Source of the DNA: an uncultured Peptoniphilus sp.
GTDB lineage: Bacteria > Bacillota > Clostridia > Tissierellales > Peptoniphilaceae
Assembly: GCA_902488455.1 (NCBI GenBank)
Contig: CABTWG010000015.1
Span: forward strand, 1 to 23,164
Direction of reading: 5' to 3'
Length of the DNA: 23,164 bases
Positions 14,144-21,407 of the stretch are shown here, in pieces. Below the pieces are notes generated by a model. The model did no database searches, had not been told where the DNA came from, and worked only from the letters and a program-made list of their open reading frames with translations. The translations under genes and the position numbers were made by a program. Numbering within the stretch: position 1 is the first letter of the stretch; each line of letters begins with the position of its first letter.

Positions 14144-14797
14144 TTAAAAGTCTCTCTCTGAATAAAATTTTTTAGAAAGTTGAAATGATAATAATAATAC
14201 AAACGCCCAGATAACAAGCGCAACCATTGCACTGACAGTTTTATTCATAAAAACCATACGTAAAACTGTTTTAAACTGTTCGCCAAAAAATGTACCAATC
14301 AAACCCGCAATACCAACAAGCAAAAATGGAATCATCGCAAGAGTTTTTCCCTTTTTATACCCATGTTTAAAATAAATCGGATATTCTATAAAAATTATAA
14401 ACAAGGAAACAGCTCCTGTAACCAGTGCTGCAAGCAATAAACCCTGTCTCCCATTCTCCATTGGCCATATTTTCGCTATAATCAGCGCCAACATTACACC
14501 AACTATAAGCATTACTCCAACAAAAATCGCAGCAAGTAAGTATCTCCCAATTACAACATCTTTTGATTTAATTCCAAAGAGTTTATATAAAGGATCTATG
14601 CCAGATTCTTCTCCTACTAAAAAAGGATAACCTGAGAAAAGCACGGCAAACATTTGAGCTATCGCCAGTACTGTGAAGGAATTTTTCGACAATACTCCAT
14701 AGAAAGTTCCCAATGCTGTGAGTATAATCAAGTTCTTTATCGTCAAGTAAGGTCTAACTGACAATAGGTCTAATTTTAAAACTTTAATGATATCCAT
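14144..14797 (-). CDS. ABC-2 type transporter permease
   Basis: This 217-residue integral membrane protein has about six hydrophobic segments, including LIILTALGTFYGVL, FTVLAIAQMFAVLFSGYPFL, LLAAIFVGVMLIVGVMLAL, LAALVTGAVSLFIIF, MIPFLLVGIAGLIGTFF and MVALVIWAFVLLLSF. The short loop EESGIDPLYKLFGIKSKDVV after the second segment is typical of small ABC-2 permeases paired with YtrB/BcrA-type ATPases. Its ATG overlaps the ATPase stop (TAATG). It would form a heteromeric exporter, possibly for a peptide, lantibiotic or cell-wall-active compound, but the substrate is not evident. Confidence 0.85.
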   Translation of the reverse strand: MDIIKVLKLDLLSVRPYLTIKNLIILTALGTFYGVLSKNSFTVLAIAQMFAVLFSGYPFLVGEESGIDPLYKLFGIKSKDVVIGRYLLAAIFVGVMLIVGVMLALIIAKIWPMENGRQGLLLAALVTGAVSLFIIFIEYPIYFKHGYKKGKTLAMIPFLLVGIAGLIGTFFGEQFKTVLRMVFMNKTVSAMVALVIWAFVLLLSFQLSKKFYSERDF

Positions 14798-15636
14798 TAT
14801 TTTTTCCTCCCGTACAGAATCATGATTCTATCAATCGAAATTTTATCTTCAACATATCCTGGAGGTATGTTATTTATATCCGTACGTTTCACCAAATATT
14901 CCGTGCTGTATTCGCTTATCTTTCTTCCTAATACTGCATCTTCATCAATATTTTTTTGATTATTTGAATCACTCTTTAATATCATAAAATAATTTAGAAA
15001 ATCATCTTTTTCCATAGATAACACAATTTTCCCATCATCAATAAAGATTATATAATCAGCGATAGCTTCAAGATCTTGTGTGATGTGTGTGGAGAACAAA
15101 ACTGTGTGATTTTCGTCTTTCATATAGTCAGAAATGATTTCTAAAAATTCCTCTCGCATGCTCGGATCTAAGCCACTTGTCGGCTCATCAAGAATCAATA
15201 ATTCAGCTTTATGAGATAAGGCGATTGAAAGCATTAATTTTATTTTCATTCCTCGTGACAATTCTTTAACTTTTAATTTTCTGTCTATACCGAACTTGTT
15301 TAGACTCTGCCAAAATAAATTTTCGTTCCACTCGTTATATCCTACCATCATAGCTTTATTCACTAAATCCATATTCCAATCTTTTGCAAGAAAAGAATCA
15401 TCCATAATAACACCGATTTTTTGATTTAAAGGTTCTGTGATTGTATCATTATTTTTGAAAAGGATTTTTCCTTCAAAATGAATAAGTGAAAGAATTGATT
15501 TTATTGTCGTGGTTTTTCCCATACCATTCTTACCGATGAAACCCGTAACGTATCCAGTCGGTATAGAAAAATTGACACTTTTTAATGCAAATTTAGGATA
15601 TTCCTTACACAAGTTTTGTACCTCAATTTTATTCAT
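14797..15636 (-). CDS. ABC transporter ATP-binding protein
   Basis: This 279-residue protein has Walker A GKNGMGKTT (35-43), the Q-loop region near IGVIMDDSFL, ABC signature LSRGM (126-130), Walker B LLILDEP (146-152) with SGLDPSMREE, and the switch histidine in LFSTHITQDLE. The C-terminal 70 residues are a variable extension. The layout matches the YtrB/BcrA/PmtA-like ATPases of drug or peptide exporters. The ATG overlaps the end of the GntR gene by 8 bases, and its stop overlaps the permease start, so regulator, ATPase and permease form one operon. Confidence 0.9.
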   Translation of the reverse strand: MNKIEVQNLCKEYPKFALKSVNFSIPTGYVTGFIGKNGMGKTTTIKSILSLIHFEGKILFKNNDTITEPLNQKIGVIMDDSFLAKDWNMDLVNKAMMVGYNEWNENLFWQSLNKFGIDRKLKVKELSRGMKIKLMLSIALSHKAELLILDEPTSGLDPSMREEFLEIISDYMKDENHTVLFSTHITQDLEAIADYIIFIDDGKIVLSMEKDDFLNYFMILKSDSNNQKNIDEDAVLGRKISEYSTEYLVKRTDINNIPPGYVEDKISIDRIMILYGRKK

Positions 15637-16015
15637 TATATGAATCCCCCTGATAAATATATTGTATCAATTCTATAAGCTCATCTTGGCTAAGACTGAT
15701 TGTTTTTGCAATTTGACACGCTGTAACTAAGTGTGTCTCTATTTCTTTTTGCTTTTCATCTTTTAAGATGTCCGGATTCATAGGCGCCACAAAAGTACCT
15801 AAGCCTTGTCGTATTACAATAAAACCTTCCTCTTCCAAGGCGTCATAAGCTTTTTTAACCGTTAATATACTGACGTTGAGATCGTTTGATAATTGCCTGA
15901 CGGAAGGTAATTGCTCATCTGGTGATACAAGACCTTGAACTATATTTTCCTTAATCGCATTCTTTATTTGTTCATAGATTGGAGTGCTGCTTCCGTTTAA
16001 CAATAATATTTTCAT
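15629..16015 (-). CDS. GntR-family transcriptional regulator, YtrA subfamily
   Basis: This 128-residue repressor has a winged helix at about 8-76 (PIYEQIKNAIKENIVQGLVS, LPSVRQLSNDLNVSILTVKK, AYDALEEEGFIVIRQGLGTF). The short C-terminal helical region of about 50 residues is the hallmark of the YtrA subfamily, which controls adjacent ABC exporter genes. CGAGGTGC lies 5 bases before the ATG. It is the first gene of the operon, and its promoter is packed with repeated GTGTATAACA units, so it probably represses itself and the exporter until an inducer is sensed. Confidence 0.9.
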   Translation of the reverse strand: MKILLLNGSSTPIYEQIKNAIKENIVQGLVSPDEQLPSVRQLSNDLNVSILTVKKAYDALEEEGFIVIRQGLGTFVAPMNPDILKDEKQKEIETHLVTACQIAKTISLSQDELIELIQYIYQGDSYNE

Positions 16016-16026
16016 AATTGCACCTC

Positions 16027-16064
16027 GTGTATAACAGTGTATAACAGTGCATAACTGTTGTCAA
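16027..16064 (-). promoter_or_regulatory. Autoregulated promoter of the GntR-ABC operon with operator repeats
   Basis: On the minus strand, TTGACA (16059-16064), 17 bases, then TACACT (16036-16041). The same stretch on the plus strand holds GTGTATAACA twice in tandem (16027-16046), then GTGCATAACT. AACAGT-GCATA-ACTGTT (16043-16059) is a perfect 6+6 inverted repeat within the -35/-10 spacer. This is a likely GntR binding region that would block RNA polymerase. Confidence 0.75.
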
Positions 16065-16110
16065 GATTTCATTGTCTCTAAACTTAATTTTCATTAAAAG
16101 TGTCAATAGG

Positions 16111-16193
16111 AGCTAAGACTTCACTACGCCTTACGGCTGAGTTGAAGGAATTTAGTGCCAAGGTTTATGGAAGCAGATTGCTTCCGCTACAAA
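16111..16193 (+). repeat. GGAAGCA/TGCTTCC repeat, right-hand copy A
   Basis: AGCTAAGACTTCACTACGCC through GAAGCAGATTGCTTCC to CGCTACAAA. It aligns along its whole length with 16594-16677, and its last 25 bases align with 211-236, 467-492 and 16743-16768. Confidence 0.75.
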
Positions 16194-16238
16194 AAAATTA
16201 AAATTATTTTCAATACAAATAATTATTTGTCTTCCCTT

Positions 16239-16411
16239 GAAATAAAAAGCTCAAAAGGAGATTTCGTCTGTAAGAAACTCTTCAAAATTCAAACCTAAGG
16301 AGACCGGCTACAAATCGCACTGTCTGAGCGAAGCGAGCCTCTATTTGTAGGTCGACGTGGTTTAGAATTTTTGAATTTCTGTAATCGGAATCGACTTTGA
16401 GCTTTTATTTT
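16239..16411. repeat. 173-bp imperfect palindromic element
   Basis: The two arms are inverted copies of each other. Both read AAATAAAA(A)GCTCAAA at the outside, then a GATT-CG block, AAAATTC, AAACC, GACC and CTACAAAT near the centre, with small gaps. The centre is TGTCTGAGCGAAGCGAGCC. The transcript could fold into a stem of about 70 pairs. There is no open reading frame. It could be a MITE or two small repeats joined head to head. Confidence 0.65.
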
Positions 16412-16517
16412 GACTGGACCAAGATATCCTTTGACTATCCAGCTTCGTCAATTTAGATGTTGAATATAAGACGTGTTAATTTCTATTAATTTCATTTGCA
16501 ATGACTTTCTCTTCAGA

Positions 16518-16568
16518 GGTTAGACCCGTTCGACTCACTGCGTTCGCTCAGGGTGACTGTAGTTGGGA
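16518..16568 (+). repeat. CTCAGGGTGAC-type palindromic repeat, right-hand copy
   Basis: GGTTAGACCCGTTCGACT, CACTGCGTTCGCTCAGG and GTGACTGTAGTTGGGA match the outer parts of 332-393. It runs straight into GGTTCCGCTACAA (16570-16582), the tail of the GGAAGCA repeat, so two repeat types are fused here. Confidence 0.7.
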
Positions 16569-16593
16569 AGGTTCCGCTACAAGTATGAATAGT

Positions 16594-16677
16594 AGTTAAG
16601 ATTGCACCACGCCTTGCGGCTAAGTTAAAAGATTTTAGTATCAAGGTTGATGGAAGCAGATTGCTTCCACTACAAAG
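16594..16677 (+). repeat. GGAAGCA/TGCTTCC repeat, right-hand copy B
   Basis: AGTTAAGATTGCACCACGCC through GAAGCAGATTGCTTCC to ACTACAAA. It is a direct repeat of 16111-16193, 483 bases downstream. The core forms a GGAAGCA/TGCTTCC hairpin. Confidence 0.75.
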
Positions 16678-16700
16678 ATTAATTGTAATTTATTTTGTTT

Positions 16701-16768
16701 TACGGCTTCGCCTGAGGTAGGAGAGTTTAGTATTTAGGTTGATGGAAGCAGGTTGCTTCCGCTACAAA
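16701..16768 (+). repeat. GGAAGCA/TGCTTCC repeat, right-hand copy C
   Basis: TACGGCTTCGCC, then AGTTTAGTATTTAGGTTGA and GGAAGCAGGTTGCTTCCGC, TACAAA. It is a third, shorter direct copy that ends 20 bases before the M20 amidohydrolase stop codon, so it may fall in that gene's 3' untranslated region. Confidence 0.7.
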
Positions 16769-16788
16769 TTTTTATAACTCTCTAACCT

Positions 16789-17973
16789 CTATTTCCCATT
16801 CAAATAATCCATTGCTACTTTTACAAAGATTGCGGTGCCCATGTAGAGTTTACTTTCGTCTAGGTCGAATTTTGGGCTGTGGTGAGGATAGATTTTACCG
16901 CCTTCGTGGACTTTTGGATTGGATAGTGCAAAGAATGTGCCCTTTGCTTCTCGTAGAAAATATGCCATGTCTTCTCCTCCAAAGGATGGTTCTTTTAAAT
17001 ATTCTACTCTTTCTTCTCCCAAGACTTCTTTTGCACAGTCTACTACATATTCTGTGAATCCTTCATCATTTATGACCGCTGGATATTTAAAATCGTACTC
17101 AACTTCTGCGTCCATTCCATATGCCTTGGCTATGTTTTCTGAAATATCTTTTATATTTTCTGCTATATTTCTTCTCACTTCGTCGTCAAAAGTTCTCACT
17201 GTTCCTTCTACAAATACTGTGTCTGGGATTATATTTTGGGTGAATCCTCCGTGGATTTGACATACTGATAGCAATACTTTTTCCGCTGGGTTTACCATTC
17301 TCGATACGATCTTTTGAAGTCCGTTTACTATTTCGCAGATGCATGGGATTGGGTCCTTGCCTAGGTGCGGTGTCGCTCCATGGGTACCCTTTCCTATGAC
17401 TGTGATTTTAAATCTATCCATGGCTGCCATCATTTCTCCTGGCATAAATCCGACTTTGCCCGGTTCTATCGGAAACAGTTGTCCGTTGTGCAGTCCGATG
17501 ACCCTTTCTACTTTTGGATCTTTCATGCAGCCTTCTTCTATCATCGGAAGCACTCCTCCCGGATATTCTTCTCCCGGTTGAAAAAATATTTTAACTGTGC
17601 CGTCAAATTTATCACTATTTTTATTTAATATTAACGCTGCTCCTAGTGCCATTGCAGTGTGTCCGTCATGTCCACATGCGTGCATGCATCCATTTTCAGA
17701 TTTAAATGGAAGTCCCGTCTCTTCTTCTATTGGCAAGGCGTCGCTATCTGCTCTTATTGCGATACATCCTCCTGGATTTTGTCCCTTTATCTCTGCTACA
17801 ATTGCGTTACCTTCCACCAGTTTTCTATATGAGATTTTATTTTCTTCAAGAACTTTTCCTATGTATTCCATGGTTTTTGGAAGATTTAGTTGGAGCTCTG
17901 GGATTCTGTGTAGATCTCTTCTAAAATTTGTTATTTCTTCTTCTATATTTTTTACTTCTTCTAATATATTCAT
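16789..17973 (-). CDS. M20-family amidohydrolase (hippurate/N-acyl-amino-acid hydrolase type)
   Basis: This 394-residue cytoplasmic metallohydrolase releases an amino acid from an N-acyl or related amide. Metal-binding motifs are MHACGHDGH (97-105), QPGEEYPGG with the catalytic Glu pair (135-136), and GLHNGQ (His162). HGATPHLGKDPI marks the dimerisation-domain loop, GGEDMAYFL the Gly-Gly-Glu region, and HHSPKFD the C-terminal ligand His. The start at 17973 is preferred because AGGTGAT lies 5-6 bases upstream. GTG at 17982 and ATG at 17979 overlap that site. The gene is transcribed alone with a very short leader. Substrate cannot be told from sequence; N-acyl amino acid or acetyl-diaminopimelate use are both possible. 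Confidence 0.9.
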   Translation of the reverse strand: MNILEEVKNIEEEITNFRRDLHRIPELQLNLPKTMEYIGKVLEENKISYRKLVEGNAIVAEIKGQNPGGCIAIRADSDALPIEEETGLPFKSENGCMHACGHDGHTAMALGAALILNKNSDKFDGTVKIFFQPGEEYPGGVLPMIEEGCMKDPKVERVIGLHNGQLFPIEPGKVGFMPGEMMAAMDRFKITVIGKGTHGATPHLGKDPIPCICEIVNGLQKIVSRMVNPAEKVLLSVCQIHGGFTQNIIPDTVFVEGTVRTFDDEVRRNIAENIKDISENIAKAYGMDAEVEYDFKYPAVINDEGFTEYVVDCAKEVLGEERVEYLKEPSFGGEDMAYFLREAKGTFFALSNPKVHEGGKIYPHHSPKFDLDESKLYMGTAIFVKVAMDYLNGK

Positions 17974-17990
17974 TTTCATCACCTATGTAA

Positions 17991-17999
17991 ATTATACCA
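17991..17999 (-). promoter_or_regulatory. Extended -10 promoter of the M20 gene
   Basis: TGGTATAAT on the minus strand lies 17 bases before the chosen ATG, so the predicted 5' leader is only about 10 bases and holds little beyond the ribosome binding site. Confidence 0.55.
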
Positions 18000-18029
18000 T
18001 TTGAATTATTATAATTTAATCGCAAACAA

Positions 18030-18050
18030 AAAAGGGCTCAAAGCCCTTTT
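18030..18050 (-). terminator. Terminator of the secreted-protein gene
   Basis: Minus strand: AAAAGGGCT, TTG, AGCCCTTTT, with more T following. It starts about 20 bases after the stop codon at 18069 and also separates the M20 promoter from readthrough. Confidence 0.8.
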
Positions 18051-18068
18051 CATAAGTTAGCAATTTAT

Positions 18069-18689
18069 TTATTTTGATTCTGTAGGATCTATTCCGTCTT
18101 TAAAGTCTACCCAACCGGAGTAAATATATGTCTTGGTTTTGTATCTTTCGTCCCTATCTACTAATCTCTGTCTGCTTAATTTACCTTCCATATTTCCTTC
18201 TGAGTACTCGATTTCATAAGGTGGTTCTACTTCAAGCGCAAATATCTTTTCAACTTCAATATGTTTTTGATACCTTCCATCTGGTAGTTTTACTATGTCC
18301 ATAGGAAGTTTTTCGGTATTATTTTGAGCATCTTCATGTTGAATTTCTTTGGATTGGGCTTTAAATGCAGCGGCTACTTCTTTGTATTCCTTATCTTGGA
18401 TCCAACCTCCGAATTTGTAGGTTTTGATATTTTTGTCGTAATCTATATCTACAAACTTCTGTCTTGAGAGTTTTCCTTCGAATTCTCCTTCTTTATATGG
18501 AATTTCGTCCAATATTTCTCCATCGATTTTGAAGCTTTTCGTAGTAGTTATATATTTTTCATGTTTTTCTACATCTGAAAAGCTTAATTTCTCTTCCTTC
18601 TTATTATTTTCTCCCCTCGCCAATGCATAAGCTGGTAGTGAAAATACTAATAACAATGCAAGAAAGATTATAAATTTATTCTTTTTCAT
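18069..18689 (-). CDS. Secreted protein with two internal repeats, function unknown
   Basis: This 206-residue protein has a clear signal peptide (MKKNKFIIFLALLLVFSLPA, cleavage probably after YALA near residue 24). There is no lipobox cysteine or LPXTG anchor. The mature part contains two related units: one around 55-105 with IPYKEGEFEGKLSRQKFVDI and KTYKFGGWI, the other around 145-200 with IEYSEGNMEGKLSRQRLVDR and KTYIYSGWV. EGKLSRQ(K/R)xVD followed by KTYxxxGW is the shared core. AGGAGGG lies 5 bases before the ATG. I do not recognise the family. It is probably an exported or cell-surface beta-rich protein. Its promoter spacer contains a homopolymer. Confidence 0.8.
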   Translation of the reverse strand: MKKNKFIIFLALLLVFSLPAYALARGENNKKEEKLSFSDVEKHEKYITTTKSFKIDGEILDEIPYKEGEFEGKLSRQKFVDIDYDKNIKTYKFGGWIQDKEYKEVAAAFKAQSKEIQHEDAQNNTEKLPMDIVKLPDGRYQKHIEVEKIFALEVEPPYEIEYSEGNMEGKLSRQRLVDRDERYKTKTYIYSGWVDFKDGIDPTESK

Positions 18690-18719
18690 GGCACCCTCCT
18701 ACGCTAACTTGTTAATTTA

Positions 18720-18748
18720 ATTATACACCTGTTTTTTTTTTTTTGCAA
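18720..18748 (-). promoter_or_regulatory. Promoter with 13-base homopolymer spacer
   Basis: Minus strand: TTGCAA (18743-18748), a 17-base spacer, TATAAT (18720-18725). The spacer is almost entirely an A run (T13 on the plus strand at 18732-18744) followed by CAGGTG. Slippage in the run would change the -35/-10 spacing away from the optimal 17. Confidence 0.65.
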
Positions 18749-18804
18749 ATTACACATTTTCATTGCAATAAATCCAAGGCTTCTGGATTCATCTAATCTA
18801 AATT

Positions 18805-19017
18805 TTATTTATTTATAAGCGCCACTATGTATGGTCCTGCTATATCTACAATGATATAGAATCCAATCAAGGCTCTTAAATTTTGAAATACCAATTTTTC
18901 GACTTCTTCTCTATAATTTCTCTTGCCTTCTTCATCGTCTCTTTTTATTTCTTGAAGTTTCACCTTGTTGTACTTGTAAAGAGATATTAGCCAAACTACA
19001 AGTATTATTTCTCTCAT
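18805..19017 (-). CDS. Small membrane protein, function unknown
   Basis: This 70-residue protein has an N-terminal hydrophobic segment (about 3-14, EIILVVWLISLY), a highly charged middle (KLQEIKRDDEEGKRNYREEV) and a C-terminal hydrophobic segment (about 49-67, LIGFYIIVDIAGPYIVALI). GAGGGG lies 5 bases before the ATG, a good ribosome binding site. It is on the same strand as the secreted-protein gene, 115 bases downstream, but that gene has its own promoter. No known family is evident. Confidence 0.6.
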   Translation of the reverse strand: MREIILVVWLISLYKYNKVKLQEIKRDDEEGKRNYREEVEKLVFQNLRALIGFYIIVDIAGPYIVALINK

Positions 19018-19222
19018 ATTTCCCCTCTTTTCCGAAGATTATTTGAAAAACTATGGGATACGCCAGTGAATTTTCTTATGTAAGCAAAAAAATTTTCTAA
19101 TAATGCTCCTAGAATACGACTATGTATAACTACTTGTGCTTTATAATTTCTAAACGTTAAATATATCTACTGCGTCCTTTTCTATCTACCCACTTTGTTT
19201 ATCTTCTTATATTTAAAATTTA

Positions 19223-21007
19223 TTACAAATTAGATTTATGTTCTCTTATTATTTTTGAATTTTCGATTTTTTCTTTTAGCATACTTCTATCCCAAAGAAT
19301 AATATTATTAGACTTAGCTAATTCAATGGCTGATTTTGTAAAATAATTATTAGTAACAACCATGCCTTTGTTTAAATGATAATAGTTTAACCCACTGAAA
19401 ACCTCTTGGATAGCAGAGTTTCCCACACTACCGCTATAACACTTACATTGGATTCCAATTTCATTTATACCTTTTCTTGCAATAACATCTACCCCTTGAT
19501 CCCCTGTAGAATTTGTAATTTCTGTTTTAAAATTCATAGATTCAAATAATATGGATATGAAGTATTCAAATTCTGTGCCTGTCATAAAGTCAATATCTTC
19601 TATTGAATAATATACATCTTCGCTTTTTTCAGATTCTAAAATCTCAGCATCGTTTTTATTAACACTCGATTGACTCTGTTCTTCTTGTTCATATTGTTCA
19701 ATCAACACTGATTCTCTAAATTTTTCATACTTGCTATTTTTAATTAATTGTGAATAACATGTAAGAACTTCCTCTTGACACTTTAAATAATAATTAGATA
19801 AAAAGTCATAATTTTTATTATAAATCATATAAAAAAATGTTATTATTTGAGTAGCTTTTATATCATCTATACCATTTAGTTTCCTAAAAAAATATTCAGT
19901 TATTTCTTCTATTTTCCAATCTCTCATTTCATCAGTAGTAATAATAATATTATTAGTGTTTAAATAATCATTTACTCTTTTGGCAATAGAGTATTTTTCT
20001 AAAGAATATATGGTAAAATAGTTATAAATATCTTCAGCTGTATTATTTTTATTAATATAATTAAATATCTTAGGAGTCAAATTTTTTTCTAATAAACCTA
20101 AGAGTGGCAATTTCATATCAGTTATATATTTTTTTGAATATTCGAATGACTGAATCAAATATTCTTTATAATATAATATTTTGGGGTCATCAGATTTATT
20201 TATAATACTACTTTCAGGGTCATAAGACTTGATCCATTCAAAATTTAGGATATCACCTAATGAAAAACCTAAAAAAAACCAATTTAAAAATGAGTAGTTT
20301 TTTATTTTTTCTAATAATATAACTTCAAAAGAATTGAAATTCTTTACATTACTCATCCAAAAATCTAAGTTAAAATTTTTATATATAAATCCGAATAGAG
20401 CATCTAACTCTGATTTATTATTATTATATACTGAATCAAAAACATCTCTGAAACATTTTATATCATCACCAAAGTAGAACTTCTCAACATTATCATAATA
20501 TTTAATTATTTTAGGTAGAAAGCATTCAAGAATAGGATTAAAAATTCTATAGTCAAGAAAATAAATAGTATCTAAATCTAAACATTTGTAAGGCAATATT
20601 CTATCTTCATTGGGAATAAAAGTAACAAATATTTCATTTGGAATTTCTGGAGATTCATACATCCCTTCAATTCTGACAGCCTTTACTTTATATCCTTCAG
20701 TTTCTATGTTATATAATGGAAACAGAAATATCTTGTCTAGTGATGGGTTTACGTCAGACCCCACACTAAAAGCAACATTAAAGTAAGATTTAAATGGAAA
20801 TTCTAACTCTAACTTTTCAGACATAGTTTCTTTGACAATCAATTGTGGATTCTCTTCAATTGAAGATATGTTTTCATCGGATTCAGACGAAACATCTAAA
20901 TTAGAATCCTTAAAATCAGACACTTGTTCATCGTTGTAATCATTCTTAGAAATTACATCACGATTCTTCTGACTTTTACTATTGAAAATTTTTTTAAAAA
21001 TAGACAT
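19223..21007 (-). CDS. Mrr-type restriction endonuclease-like protein with long N-terminal region
   Basis: This is a 594-residue protein. Residues 1-65 are polar and acidic, probably disordered. Residues 65-450 are an unrecognised, helix-rich, aromatic region. The C-terminal 120 residues are an Mrr catalytic domain: MTGTEFEYFISILFESMNF (E479), GDQGVDVIA (D507), IGIQCKCYSG (Q520, K522), KGMVVTNNYFTKSAIELA and ILWDRSML. In Mrr-type enzymes this D-QxK centre cuts DNA, often modified DNA (type IV restriction). The gene is markedly AT-rich with many ATA, AAT and TTA codons compared with neighbours, which suggests recent transfer. AAGGAGT lies 7 bases before the ATG. It stands alone, with no methylase beside it. 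The N-terminal part would be expected to sense the target. Confidence 0.85.
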   Translation of the reverse strand: MSIFKKIFNSKSQKNRDVISKNDYNDEQVSDFKDSNLDVSSESDENISSIEENPQLIVKETMSEKLELEFPFKSYFNVAFSVGSDVNPSLDKIFLFPLYNIETEGYKVKAVRIEGMYESPEIPNEIFVTFIPNEDRILPYKCLDLDTIYFLDYRIFNPILECFLPKIIKYYDNVEKFYFGDDIKCFRDVFDSVYNNNKSELDALFGFIYKNFNLDFWMSNVKNFNSFEVILLEKIKNYSFLNWFFLGFSLGDILNFEWIKSYDPESSIINKSDDPKILYYKEYLIQSFEYSKKYITDMKLPLLGLLEKNLTPKIFNYINKNNTAEDIYNYFTIYSLEKYSIAKRVNDYLNTNNIIITTDEMRDWKIEEITEYFFRKLNGIDDIKATQIITFFYMIYNKNYDFLSNYYLKCQEEVLTCYSQLIKNSKYEKFRESVLIEQYEQEEQSQSSVNKNDAEILESEKSEDVYYSIEDIDFMTGTEFEYFISILFESMNFKTEITNSTGDQGVDVIARKGINEIGIQCKCYSGSVGNSAIQEVFSGLNYYHLNKGMVVTNNYFTKSAIELAKSNNIILWDRSMLKEKIENSKIIREHKSNL

Positions 21008-21035
21008 TCAAGCACTCCTTATGATATCTTTTATA

Positions 21036-21044
21036 ATTATACCA
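21036..21044 (-). promoter_or_regulatory. Extended -10 promoter of the Mrr-like gene
   Basis: TGGTATAAT on the minus strand lies 28 bases before the ATG, giving a leader of about 20 bases that includes the AAGGAGT ribosome binding site. Confidence 0.6.
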
Positions 21045-21096
21045 TAAAAAAGATTACTAAATAAAATATATGTGTAAAATTAAAATCTGAACAAAT

Positions 21097-21119
21097 AAAA
21101 ACAGCGGTCATGCCGCTGT
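21097..21119 (-). terminator. Terminator after the glutaredoxin-like gene
   Basis: Minus strand: ACAGCGG, CATGA, CCGCTGT, then TTTTATTTG. It begins a few bases after the stop at 21123 and ends the rnmV-rsmA-arsR-grx cluster. Confidence 0.85.
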
Positions 21120-21122
21120 AAT

Positions 21123-21353
21123 TTATTTGCCTATTGCTTCGTCGATTTTCGCTTTGTCAAATCCTACGATTTCTTCTTCTCCGATTACTACTACAGGCAC
21201 TCCTGTGTAGCCCATCTTCATTAGTTCTTGTCTTGCTTCTTTATCTGTTTGTACGTTTTTTTCTTCAAATTCTATGCCTTTTTCTGCTAGGTATTCTTTC
21301 GCCATTACGCAGTAAGGGCATGTGCTTGATGTATATACTTTTACTTTTTCCAT
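21123..21353 (-). CDS. Glutaredoxin/NrdH-like thiol-disulfide protein
   Basis: This 76-residue protein has a thioredoxin fold: VKVYTSSTCPYCVMAKEYL (redox CPYC at 12-15), the EEKNVQTDKEARQELMKMGY segment, the cis-Pro strand TGVPVVVIGEEEIVGFD, and a last helix. The size and TGVPVVVIG motif fit the glutaredoxin/NrdH family, which reduces ribonucleotide reductase or other disulfides. GGAGGTAAATA precedes the ATG. It lies 54 bases after the ArsR regulator gene and could be its target. Ribonucleotide reductase genes are not in the window. Confidence 0.9.
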   Translation of the reverse strand: MEKVKVYTSSTCPYCVMAKEYLAEKGIEFEEKNVQTDKEARQELMKMGYTGVPVVVIGEEEIVGFDKAKIDEAIGK

Positions 21354-21407
21354 TATTTACCTCCATTTTCTTCTATAACTCAATATACCCAATTTTTTCT
21401 ATCTTAT

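Noticed and set aside
14020..14232. 70-residue minus-strand frame overlapping the permease end
   Set aside because: It is out of frame with the permease, has no ribosome binding site or recognisable motif, and mostly covers the permease 3' end and the flanking scar.
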